From contig CAMYNC010000176.1 in NCBI GenBank assembly GCA_947259685.1, forward strand, positions 1-8,107: a DNA stretch of 8,107 nucleotides, written 5' to 3'. Origin of the DNA: an uncultured Desulfuromonadales bacterium. Its GTDB lineage: Bacteria; Desulfobacterota; Desulfuromonadia; Desulfuromonadales; Geopsychrobacteraceae. Positions 1-5,729 of the stretch are shown here, in pieces. The translations under genes were made by a program, and so were the position numbers. The notes below the pieces were generated by a model. That model had not been told where the DNA came from. It worked only from the letters and a program-made list of their open reading frames with translations, and ran no database searches. Every line of letters begins with the position of its first letter. The stretch's first letter is position 1.

Positions 1-166
1 GGTGCAGGAACTCCGCAGTCTTCTTGGTGATGGACTGATCCTGATATTCGATCTTGCCAGCATAGGTGTTCTGGACTTTGCCCGCCTGTACCGGTGCTGC
101 GATGGCAACTGAGATCAGGCCAGCCAAAACAAGCGTGTTTAGCGCTTTAGTTTTCTTGATTTTCAT
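1..166 (-). CDS. Secreted protein, N-terminal fragment; probably a second DUF1254-family protein
   Basis: Only the first 55 codons are present; the gene runs off the left edge. The ATG is preceded by a good Shine-Dalgarno GGAGG (minus strand, bases 180-176) at a 9-base spacing. The first 28 residues are a clear Sec signal peptide: lysine-rich start MKIKKTK, hydrophobic core LVLAGLISVAIAA, and a predicted signal peptidase I site after VQA (residue 28). The mature start contains ITKKTAEFLH, which lines up by eye with PTKETAQKVWDQL near the start of the upstream DUF1254 protein. I therefore infer a second, exported member of the same family, but the visible part is too short to be sure. It lies 66 bases downstream of the complete DUF1254 gene and is probably in the same operon. 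Confidence 0.7.
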   Translation of the reverse strand, partial: MKIKKTKALNTLVLAGLISVAIAAPVQAGKVQNTYAGKIEYQDQSITKKTAEFLH

Positions 167-232
167 CTTCTGTTTCCTCCGTTAGAATTCAGAACGATTT
201 GCGTTCCTCCCGCAGAGAAACAATTCAGTCAA

Positions 233-1657
233 TTACTTGACCAACTCGATCTCACTGGGTCGCCACTTCTTGTCATACCAGTCCTGAAGTGGACCGTAGA
301 TGCGCCACAGCATGTTCCAGCCCTTGCTGGGATCGGTCTGAATCCAGTTCACCTTTCCATCAGGCTTCTTTGGGCCGATGTAGACGTCATAGGAACCGTC
401 GGCATTCTGCACGGTGGCCTTGTCAATACTTGTGACTCCGGGGTAAGGGTTGTCAGTTTGCAGCAGGGAACGGGTCTGGTTGTCATAGACCGTGATATCC
501 CAGAACCGTTTTGCAGGAATCTTGGGCGGAATATGGATTTTATAGGTCTTGCTGCCGTCCAATGCCTTGCCCTCGGCATCGCGCAGACCGATCACATACG
601 ATGACCCTGTACCGACCGGCGGTTTAACCATCGCCGGGGTGATGCCGGTGGCGTAGAAGTGGAAGCGGACCCGATCGTTGATCAGGCTGACACCGTCATT
701 TTCGAATGCGTAACTGCCGCCGGCAAACCCGACCTCCCAGCTCTTGCTGCCGGGCCACATCACGACACTCTCATCACGGTTACGCCAGATAATTGCTCGC
801 TGTGTTGCGGTTCCCACCTTTGCGGCATCGGCCAGTATTTTTTTCATACGGGCATCCGGCGCAAAAGGCTTGCCCTTTTGGATACCGATTGCGCGCAGCA
901 GACCGAGAATCTCCGGGCTCTCTGCCGAGTTGGGCTCTTCCTGAACGGTCGTGTTGACCTCTTCAAAGAAAGTATGATCCTGGGCGTGCAGCGTGTTGAA
1001 ATCCTGCATGGCCGTGTTGACCCATTTGACTTCCTTGGGTTTGCTGCCCAGCGGGTAGAGGCGAAAGTGCTCCTTCATGTTCTTCACCACAGGCTCGGGA
1101 TCAAAGTTTTTCATAAAGCCGCGCATGGCCAGCCAGTGACCATTGGTCCTGGATTTCCTGACCAGATAACCATCAGGAATCTCACCCTTATATCCCGGTG
1201 GAACCAGCAGGTACTTGCCGCCCTTGCCCTTGTCCTCTCCGGCATCGCCGAAGTCGGTCAGGTAATGGAACCAGGCGTCATCGATAATGCCGAGTACGCT
1301 GGGTGGGGTTTCCATCACCATCGGCCCATCCTTGAGATCGATCCACATGAACGTGTAGACCACGGTAGTATTTCCCGTCAGCAGCAAGCCCTTGGAGTCC
1401 AGCCGCCCGTCCCAATAGATCATCGTCTCGTTGTCTGGGCCCCACTTTTGGATCCCCTTGCGGAAACCCTGGAGAGAAGCCGCCGGGGTGGTCATGATCA
1501 TGGCCTCCACGGCACGTGAGAAATCAAGCTGATCCCAGACCTTCTGTGCTGTTTCTTTGGTGGGTACACCATCGACGAAATTCAGCGTACCAATGCTTGT
1601 TTCCATCGTGTCAGGGGTGATGACATTGGCCGGGATTTCAGTGGTGTACTTAAACAT
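233..1657 (-). CDS. DUF1254/DUF1214 domain protein, complete, no signal peptide
   Basis: The 474-residue product has the two-domain layout of the DUF1254-DUF1214 family and about its usual length. The N-terminal DUF1254 part covers roughly residues 10-180 and shows the family pattern TPDTMETSIGTLNFVDGVPT followed by DFSRAVEAMIMTTP. The C-terminal DUF1214 part covers about 330-455, with FHFYATGITPAMVKPPVG, a central FWDITVYDNQTRSLLQ strand pair and a WNMLWRIYGP ending. The family is widespread in bacteria, but I know of no settled enzymatic activity and assign none. The start is the ATG overlapping the stop of the preceding barrel gene (TAATG). No strong Shine-Dalgarno is near it, so translational coupling is likely. 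Oddly, the N-terminus (MFKYTTEIPANV) reaches the conserved region almost at once, with no signal peptide, while the other products of the left-hand operon, apart from the 91-residue first protein, carry export signals. Family assignment is firm; location and function are open. Confidence 0.9.
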   Translation of the reverse strand: MFKYTTEIPANVITPDTMETSIGTLNFVDGVPTKETAQKVWDQLDFSRAVEAMIMTTPAASLQGFRKGIQKWGPDNETMIYWDGRLDSKGLLLTGNTTVVYTFMWIDLKDGPMVMETPPSVLGIIDDAWFHYLTDFGDAGEDKGKGGKYLLVPPGYKGEIPDGYLVRKSRTNGHWLAMRGFMKNFDPEPVVKNMKEHFRLYPLGSKPKEVKWVNTAMQDFNTLHAQDHTFFEEVNTTVQEEPNSAESPEILGLLRAIGIQKGKPFAPDARMKKILADAAKVGTATQRAIIWRNRDESVVMWPGSKSWEVGFAGGSYAFENDGVSLINDRVRFHFYATGITPAMVKPPVGTGSSYVIGLRDAEGKALDGSKTYKIHIPPKIPAKRFWDITVYDNQTRSLLQTDNPYPGVTSIDKATVQNADGSYDVYIGPKKPDGKVNWIQTDPSKGWNMLWRIYGPLQDWYDKKWRPSEIELVK

Positions 1658-1659
1658 TA
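1655..1659 (-). promoter_or_regulatory. TAATG stop-start overlap coupling two genes
   Basis: The TAA stop of the 254-residue barrel gene (1659-1657) shares its last A with the ATG of the DUF1254 gene (1657-1655). The only Shine-Dalgarno-like bases are a weak AGG about 12 bases upstream. This arrangement usually means that ribosomes finishing the first gene restart on the second, giving linked amounts of the two proteins. Confidence 0.75.
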
Positions 1660-2421
1660 AAAGTGATACCTGAGCCCGGCAAACGGGCCCTTGATGTTCA
1701 GGTTGTCGATAAGATCGCCATCATCGAATTCGTAATCCAGGTAACGGTAACCAAAGACCGCATCAAATTTACCGAAGCGATATCCGGCAGCACCCTGCGC
1801 CTGCCAGGTCAAATCGCTGTCTCCACTGCCGACATCGGCGTAGCAGGAGAGAAACCACTTTGGGTTCAGATTGAGCCGACCAGCCAACGCCACGATGCCG
1901 TCCCAGTTGTGACCCGACTCCTTAACCTTGGTTTTAAAAGCGCCCAGATCGAATTTAACGTCGGCTTCAAGTTTGCTGTAACGCGCACCGAGCAGCATAT
2001 CGATCTTGGCAGTCTCATTCTCATACACCGTATAACCACCAAGCAGAGTGCCGATATAGGCGGTCAACTCCAAATCGGTTTTGGTCGGCACCGACCGGTT
2101 GATAATTTTGGCCGTCCCCGTTGTGTCATCCTCTACATCCAGATAGATAAAGTCACCGACTAGTGACCACTTACCCTTAACCGCCGCAAGTTTCCCCATA
2201 ACGGCCATGTCAAGGTTATCCATAATGTCGCTGAAGGTGATCTCGAAATCATCACCTGCGGCACTTTCTCCATTAATTTCAGCGCCCCAGAGATAAACTT
2301 CCCCGACAAATTGCCAGCTATCAGCAGTCGATTCTGTTTCTGCCGCAAAGCTCAGAGTCGGGGCAAAGAAAGTTCCCAGAATCAGAGTTGCGACAACAAT
2401 TTTTTTATATAAATACTTCAT
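1657..2421 (-). CDS. Predicted outer-membrane beta-barrel protein, 254 residues
   Basis: The protein starts with a Sec signal peptide: KK at residues 6-7, core IVVATLILGTFFA, and a likely cleavage after SFA (residue 26) or one residue later. The mature part is made of alternating polar and hydrophobic strands separated by acidic turns. It ends in GLRYHF, with the C-terminal aromatic residue recognised by the BAM assembly machinery. The stretches VYLWGAEING and ITFSDIMDNLDMAVMGKL, followed by GKWSLVGDFIYLDV, resemble a family of uncharacterised outer-membrane proteins that I recognise by pattern only. The start is supported by AGGA at a 7-base spacing from the ATG. It lies 64 bases downstream of the other predicted barrel gene and overlaps the DUF1254 start by one base. 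Whether it is a pore, a receptor or a structural protein cannot be told. Export is firm, outer-membrane location likely. Confidence 0.8.
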   Translation of the reverse strand: MKYLYKKIVVATLILGTFFAPTLSFAAETESTADSWQFVGEVYLWGAEINGESAAGDDFEITFSDIMDNLDMAVMGKLAAVKGKWSLVGDFIYLDVEDDTTGTAKIINRSVPTKTDLELTAYIGTLLGGYTVYENETAKIDMLLGARYSKLEADVKFDLGAFKTKVKESGHNWDGIVALAGRLNLNPKWFLSCYADVGSGDSDLTWQAQGAAGYRFGKFDAVFGYRYLDYEFDDGDLIDNLNIKGPFAGLRYHF

Positions 2422-2485
2422 AGATGGATCCTTGTATGTGACCGGCCCCTGAGAAGCTGAATTAAATTTTCGTTTGGCTCAGCCG

Positions 2486-3364
2486 CTAAAAAAGCCCTAA
2501 GAACGGATTCTTAATAACCGGTGTTGCAGTAAACTTGACCAGCCAATCAGGCCCGAAGGTGTCCGGCTGAACAACATATTTCTGGACCTGGAACTGAAAT
2601 TTCCAAGACTGTTCGCCGATCTTGGTTGTCTTGGCAACACCAACACCAAGTGGCAGAGTCAAGGCCTCATCACTGTCGGCGTGCCAGTCGTAGGAAAGCA
2701 CCGGTGAGGAAGATATCTGCCAGCCGCCGCCCAAGCCGTAGGCATAGAAATATTGCGCGGTCAAAGTGCTGTAGGCCGTATCATTACTGCCGCCGGTGTT
2801 CCACTGGTTAGCGACCAGCGCACCGACCAGGCCCCACTCGCGAATGATGCCACCGAACAGTTCCGGTCCGAAACGCCACTGTTCTCCGCCCAGATCATCG
2901 TCAGTTGCGGTCGGCAGTGTGCCAGCCAAGCCGACCCCCCAGAGAAAACCCTTTTTTTCCTTTTTATTGGTCATCTCAGTCCCGGCATAAACCAGATCAA
3001 AACCGGTGTCAGACAGGTTCATGTCAGCCGTGCCAAAATCCATCCTATTGGCGTTAAACATCGGCTGGTCAAAAAGCACCGTCATTGCTGGGCGAAAGAT
3101 CACCTTGTTCCCCTTATCACCGACCGGAAACGGCAATGTCGGTTGAAAAAGCAAAGAGGTGCTGTTCTGATCATCCGAATTCGGCAGATCACCGGTGTAC
3201 TCGTTGTATTGCAGGTTGAAATTGAGGCTGGCCAGCGAACCGGCCGGATTGCTGAGCTCTTTAGCAACTTCGTCGGCAGACTTCCCTTCGGCAAAGGCGG
3301 AGCCTGTGCTGAAAAGCAGAATCAGACCGAGCAACACATAATTGATCAAAGCTGGTTTGCGCAT
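2486..3364 (-). CDS. Predicted outer-membrane transporter-like protein, 292 residues
   Basis: The product carries a signal peptide (core YVLLGLILLFSTG, predicted cleavage after SAFA at residue 25). The mature part opens with ADEVAKELSNPAGSLASLNF and continues with beta-strand-rich sequence: FQPTLPFPVG, VIFRPAMTVLF, GVGLAGTLPTATDD, WRFGPELFGG and WKFQFQVQKYVV. It ends in phenylalanine (FLGLF). This pattern matches bacterial proteins that databases often call 'neuromedin U' or transporter, related to the outer-membrane channel family linked to phenol meta-pathway degradation (Phenol_MetA_deg). The eukaryotic hormone name is misleading. A strong Shine-Dalgarno (AGGGG) precedes the ATG. It sits between the lipoprotein gene (33-base gap) and the second barrel gene. 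A role in moving small hydrophobic or organic compounds across the outer membrane is possible by analogy, but no substrate is indicated. Confidence 0.75.
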   Translation of the reverse strand: MRKPALINYVLLGLILLFSTGSAFAEGKSADEVAKELSNPAGSLASLNFNLQYNEYTGDLPNSDDQNSTSLLFQPTLPFPVGDKGNKVIFRPAMTVLFDQPMFNANRMDFGTADMNLSDTGFDLVYAGTEMTNKKEKKGFLWGVGLAGTLPTATDDDLGGEQWRFGPELFGGIIREWGLVGALVANQWNTGGSNDTAYSTLTAQYFYAYGLGGGWQISSSPVLSYDWHADSDEALTLPLGVGVAKTTKIGEQSWKFQFQVQKYVVQPDTFGPDWLVKFTATPVIKNPFLGLF

Positions 3365-3397
3365 AAATTTTTCCCCTTTGCGGAATAGTGCTAGTAA

Positions 3398-3715
3398 CTA
3401 CAGACCACACTGTTGCTTGATTTGGGCAATTTTCTTGTCGATCATCTTGTTATATTCACCGCTGGCGACCTTGGCTTCGTCCCCTTCAGTTCCACTGGCG
3501 ACGTTGACCACTAAACTGATCGGCAGAATGGCTTTTACCCCTGCGGCGGTCTGACTGCCGACATGGGCCTTCTCGGCGTTCAGGGAGCGGAGGTCGGCTT
3601 CGGCGTTACCGCAATTGACTGGTTTGGCCAGATCTTGTTTGGCTTGCTTGGAAATCGGTGAAGAACAACCTGTGATAACCAAAAATAGCGCTGCGATCAG
3701 TGTTAATGCTTTCAT
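3398..3715 (-). CDS. Small outer-membrane lipoprotein, 105 residues
   Basis: The N-terminus MKALTLIAALFLVITGCSSP is a textbook lipoprotein signal with lipobox ITGC. Cys17 would be lipidated and become the mature N-terminus. Serine at +2 is compatible with Lol-mediated transfer to the outer membrane. The mature part is about 89 residues. It has two further cysteines, Cys35 (PVNCGNAEADLRSL) and Cys103 (QQCGL at the extreme C-terminus), which could form a disulfide. A small-residue hydrophobic stretch (AAGVKAILPISLVVNVASG) and a lysine-rich C-terminal helix (YNKMIDKKIAQIKQ) follow. I recognise this as a type of small conserved lipoprotein with no known function. I chose the ATG at 3715 because GGAG lies 7 bases upstream; an in-frame ATG at 3745 would put ten charged or polar residues before the signal. 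The gene sits in the middle of the envelope operon, just before the larger predicted outer-membrane protein. Confidence 0.88.
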   Translation of the reverse strand: MKALTLIAALFLVITGCSSPISKQAKQDLAKPVNCGNAEADLRSLNAEKAHVGSQTAAGVKAILPISLVVNVASGTEGDEAKVASGEYNKMIDKKIAQIKQQCGL

Positions 3716-3722
3716 AATTTTT

Positions 3723-3728
3723 CTCCTT
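3723..3728 (-). promoter_or_regulatory. Shine-Dalgarno that fixes the lipoprotein start
   Basis: The minus strand reads AAGGAG here, with GGAG 7 bases before the ATG at 3715. It lies inside the extension that would be coded from the upstream ATG at 3745, which argues that the downstream ATG is the real start. Confidence 0.85.
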
Positions 3729-3764
3729 TTATTGTTTTGCATCAATTTACGAGGCTAGGAAAAA

Positions 3765-4040
3765 CTAACCACGACCGTTTGTTTCCGCATCAAGCAGCTC
3801 TAGCGAAACAAGCGGCAAATGCATTTCGTAGAGACTGTTCAGAAGACCAAGTAATTCAGTTTGATCGCGCACCTGACCGTAGAGGGCCGCGATTGGTGAG
3901 GTAGCTTTTGTCACCTGGTTTTCGATGGTCATGCCGATGAGTCGTTCGGACCAGCTTTCATCGAGAAAGCCTTTGACACAGATGCGGTAGTTAGCCGGGG
4001 AGGTAAAATTAAGATCAGACCCATTCCTTACTGCTGCCAT
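3765..4040 (-). CDS. Conserved small protein of unknown function, 91 residues
   Basis: This is the first gene after the control region. It has no signal peptide or membrane segment and should be cytoplasmic. The recognisable core is YRICVKGFLDESWSERLIGM, followed by a strand or turn region, IAALYGQVRDQTELLGLLNS and LYEMHLPLVSLELL. This resembles a common family of small bacterial proteins with the scheme 'Y-I-V-G-LD-W---GM ... L-G-V-DQ--L-G-LN-L----L-L-SV'. The alternation suggests a small alpha/beta fold, but no function is established to my knowledge. The start is well supported: GGGGAGG lies 9 bases upstream of the ATG, and a second AGGAG directly abuts it. The next gene starts 49 bases downstream. 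As the only clearly cytoplasmic product besides the DUF1254 protein, it may have a regulatory or accessory role; that is inference. Confidence 0.8.
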   Translation of the reverse strand: MAAVRNGSDLNFTSPANYRICVKGFLDESWSERLIGMTIENQVTKATSPIAALYGQVRDQTELLGLLNSLYEMHLPLVSLELLDAETNGRG

Positions 4041-4049
4041 CTCCTAAAA

Positions 4050-4056
4050 CCTCCCC
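4050..4056 (-). promoter_or_regulatory. Strong Shine-Dalgarno of the first operon gene
   Basis: The minus strand reads GGGGAGG, 9 bases before the ATG at 4040. A second AGGAG touches the ATG itself (bases 4045-4041) and is too close to serve as the main ribosome binding site. Confidence 0.75.
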
Positions 4057-4204
4057 TTTCTAAACGCTCGAATTAACACCGCTAATGAGTGCAACCCGAC
4101 GGCATGCGTGACACCGCTTGCTCCCTTGAAAAAATGCGCGCTATCAACAGAAGAAGTCAGCGCACAGGTCAACGGAAAAGCAGGTCTCTTTCCCCTATGG
4201 TCAA

Positions 4205-4210
4205 ATATTA
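4205..4210 (-). promoter_or_regulatory. Candidate -10 box of the envelope operon promoter
   Basis: TAATAT on the minus strand matches the sigma-70 -10 consensus at five of six positions. No good -35 hexamer lies 17 bases upstream, which fits a promoter that needs an activator. With transcription starting near 4198, the palindrome centred at 4242 would sit at about -44, where many activators touch RNA polymerase, and the leader would be about 158 bases. An alternative is TTGACC at 4204-4199 as a -35 box, with only a poor -10; a second TTGACC lies at 4172-4167. This is a visual prediction only. Confidence 0.35.
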
Positions 4211-4213
4211 GAA

Positions 4214-4260
4214 GGGGGGCAAGCGAACTTCTATCCCCCGGTACGGGGGATAAATGGGGG
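4214..4260. repeat. Helically spaced G/C tracts around the operator
   Basis: Four tracts of five or six G or C lie at 4214-4219, 4235-4239, 4245-4249 and 4256-4260 (plus strand G, C, G, G). Their centres are about 20.5, 10 and 11 bases apart, close to whole turns of B-DNA. The inner two are the palindrome arms; the outer two could be extra half-sites. Further four-base tracts at 4192-4195 and 4273-4276 do not fit the spacing. Confidence 0.5.
4232..4252. promoter_or_regulatory. Palindromic operator candidate, arms TATCCCCCG / CGGGGGATA
   Basis: A 21-base inverted repeat with 9-base perfect arms around a 3-base centre (GTA on the plus strand) lies between the response-regulator gene and the envelope operon. 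Symmetric sites of this size suit dimeric HTH regulators. No T-run follows it on either strand, so it does not look like an intrinsic terminator. The neighbouring response regulator is the obvious candidate binder, by position only. Confidence 0.6.
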
Positions 4261-4316
4261 AGTGCTTAGAAAGGGGCCGTGAAGGTTGTGTGAAGCCTGT
4301 GCCGGAGCAAAGGACT

Positions 4317-5729
4317 TTACTTCAGAATTTCTAGCTGCTTGGCCTTGATAATGGCGTCGCGCCGATCGGTCGCACTGAGCTTTACGTAGATATTCTTGAG
4401 ATGGGATTTGACGGTTTCCTTAGAGACACAGAGCTGGCTGGCGATCTCCTTATCGCGCAGCCGCCGTTCCAGCAGCAGCAGAATATCGTATTCCCGGTTG
4501 GTCAGCAGGTCTCGCCAGTCGCCAGTAACTTCAGCTTCGGCCATGGCTGACTCATTTATATCAGTGGCGTCGAGCTGGTGGGTCGCAAGTTGCAAACCGG
4601 TCACCCAACCGTTGGTACGTTCCAACCAGGTCGCCGCGATTTTCGGCTCGATGATTTTTTCATGGGCCAGTTCAAGAAACAGGGTGATTTCCTGCTGCGA
4701 GAACTGCAGTGCCTGCGTACGAATTTCGCTGAGGTCTTTAACGCCGCGCAGGGTAGACAGTGGCAGGAACGGATCCTGGCGACCAATTATGACCAGGTGC
4801 ATCGATCTGAACGGATGGCTGATGATTTGACTGAGAAAATCATAAACCGTCTTCACTTTGACCAAATGCATGTCGTCGAGGGCAAGAATAAAGGGCTGCG
4901 GGAGCTTTTCGAGATCAGCGATCAGCGCTCCGGCCAGCATCGTGCAAGGCGGCAGATTGGCTGCATCCACAAGGATTTGCAGATGACGGCAGGCCGCGGG
5001 GAAGAGTCTGCGTAGCGCAGCGATCAGACTCCCAAGAAACTGGCGCAGATCATTGTCGCTGCTGTCGAGGGATAACCAGGCGTTTGGCTCGGGAGAGTGG
5101 TTCAACCAGTCACAGACCAGGGTGCTTTTACCATAACCGGCTGGCGCTACCACCAAGGTCAGCTTTCGGTCACGCCACAGATCAAGCTGCTTGAGCAGTT
5201 CCTGGCGATGAACAATTTTCTCTGGCAGCTCCGGTTTCATCAGCTTGGACGCCAGGCGCCGCTCTCGACTCCGGCCCCCAGGCGCATCACCTGCGCTGCG
5301 GACTTGTCGTAACCGCGACAGGACGATATCGGTAATGTCCGCGCTCAGATAGCCCTTTCCTTCCTTAAGAGCATGTATCGCCTTGATCAGCTCTTCCGGG
5401 GCGCTCTCCTTGAGCAGGTAGCCGGCTGCGCCGGCCTCAAGCATTTCTTCGACATAGGTCTGCCCGGAATGGATAGACAAAGCAAGTATCCGAGTGTTCG
5501 GCGAATCGGAGATGATCTGACGCGTCGCTTCAATGCCGTTGATGTCCGGCATATTAATGTCCATGACCACAATATCGGGCGCATCCTGTCGCAACTGAGC
5601 AATGGCTTCCCGGCCGTTACTCGCCTCGCCGATCACGCACAAGCCCTCTTCCTGTTCGATCAACATCCGCAGACCTTTGCGCAGCATCGCGTGATCATCG
5701 ACGAGCAGAATGGTTGTCTGCGACATCAT
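4317..5729 (-). CDS. Hybrid response regulator: REC - STAND NTPase (MalT/LAL-like) - LuxR HTH
   Basis: The 470-residue DNA-binding response regulator is probably the partner of the upstream kinase. Residues 1-125 are a complete NarL-type receiver: acidic pair D11/D12, phosphoacceptor D57 (VVMDINMPDINGIE), S85 and K107 (GYLLKES). An arginine/glycine-rich linker (about 140-160) leads into a sequence typical of the start of MalT/LAL regulators (ASKLMKPELPEKIVHR). A STAND NTPase domain follows, with Walker A APAGYGKST at 195-203 (K201), Walker B FILALDDMH with D285/D286, then IIGRQDPFLPLSTLR and WLERTNGWVTGLQLA. The last 60 residues (409-468) are a LuxR HTH: LTNREYDILLLL and the helices KEIASQLCVSKETVKSHLKNIY. 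Normal NarL regulators have about 215 residues and MalT about 900, so this is a compact fusion lacking the MalT winged-helix/TPR sensor. Two start codons are possible (5729, 5726); AGGA is 4 and 7 bases upstream of them. No terminator is visible after the stop. Confidence 0.92.
   Translation of the reverse strand: MMSQTTILLVDDHAMLRKGLRMLIEQEEGLCVIGEASNGREAIAQLRQDAPDIVVMDINMPDINGIEATRQIISDSPNTRILALSIHSGQTYVEEMLEAGAAGYLLKESAPEELIKAIHALKEGKGYLSADITDIVLSRLRQVRSAGDAPGGRSRERRLASKLMKPELPEKIVHRQELLKQLDLWRDRKLTLVVAPAGYGKSTLVCDWLNHSPEPNAWLSLDSSDNDLRQFLGSLIAALRRLFPAACRHLQILVDAANLPPCTMLAGALIADLEKLPQPFILALDDMHLVKVKTVYDFLSQIISHPFRSMHLVIIGRQDPFLPLSTLRGVKDLSEIRTQALQFSQQEITLFLELAHEKIIEPKIAATWLERTNGWVTGLQLATHQLDATDINESAMAEAEVTGDWRDLLTNREYDILLLLERRLRDKEIASQLCVSKETVKSHLKNIYVKLSATDRRDAIIKAKQLEILK
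5726..5729 (-). promoter_or_regulatory. ATGA overlap between kinase and regulator genes
   Basis: The kinase stop TGA (5728-5726) lies inside the first ATG of the regulator (5729-5727), and a second in-frame ATG follows at once (5726-5724). The overlap implies co-transcription and coupled translation. If the second ATG is used, the regulator starts MSQTT and AGGA sits at the more usual 7-base spacing. Confidence 0.8.

Noticed and set aside
167..232. Promoter or terminator between the two DUF1254-like genes
   Set aside because: Besides the Shine-Dalgarno at 176-180 I see no hairpin with a T-run and no convincing -35/-10 pair in these 66 bases.
2486..3364. Function as 'neuromedin U'
   Set aside because: This name is spread in databases for bacterial outer-membrane-like proteins; the sequence has a signal peptide and beta-strand pattern and no link to the eukaryotic neuropeptide is expected.
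3716..3745. Extended lipoprotein start at the ATG at 3745
   Set aside because: It would put MMQNNKRRKI before the signal sequence, and the clear GGAG site for the ATG at 3715 lies inside this extension.
4232..4252. Palindrome as an intrinsic terminator of the regulator gene
   Set aside because: No T-run follows on the minus strand (the sequence continues GAAGTTCGC), and the symmetric C5/G5 arms fit a protein-binding site better.
4317..5729. Regulator as a sequencing or assembly chimera of two genes
   Set aside because: The frame is uninterrupted, the domain junctions fall in linkers, there is exactly one HTH and one receiver, and codon use looks even across the gene. It cannot be fully excluded without homologs.
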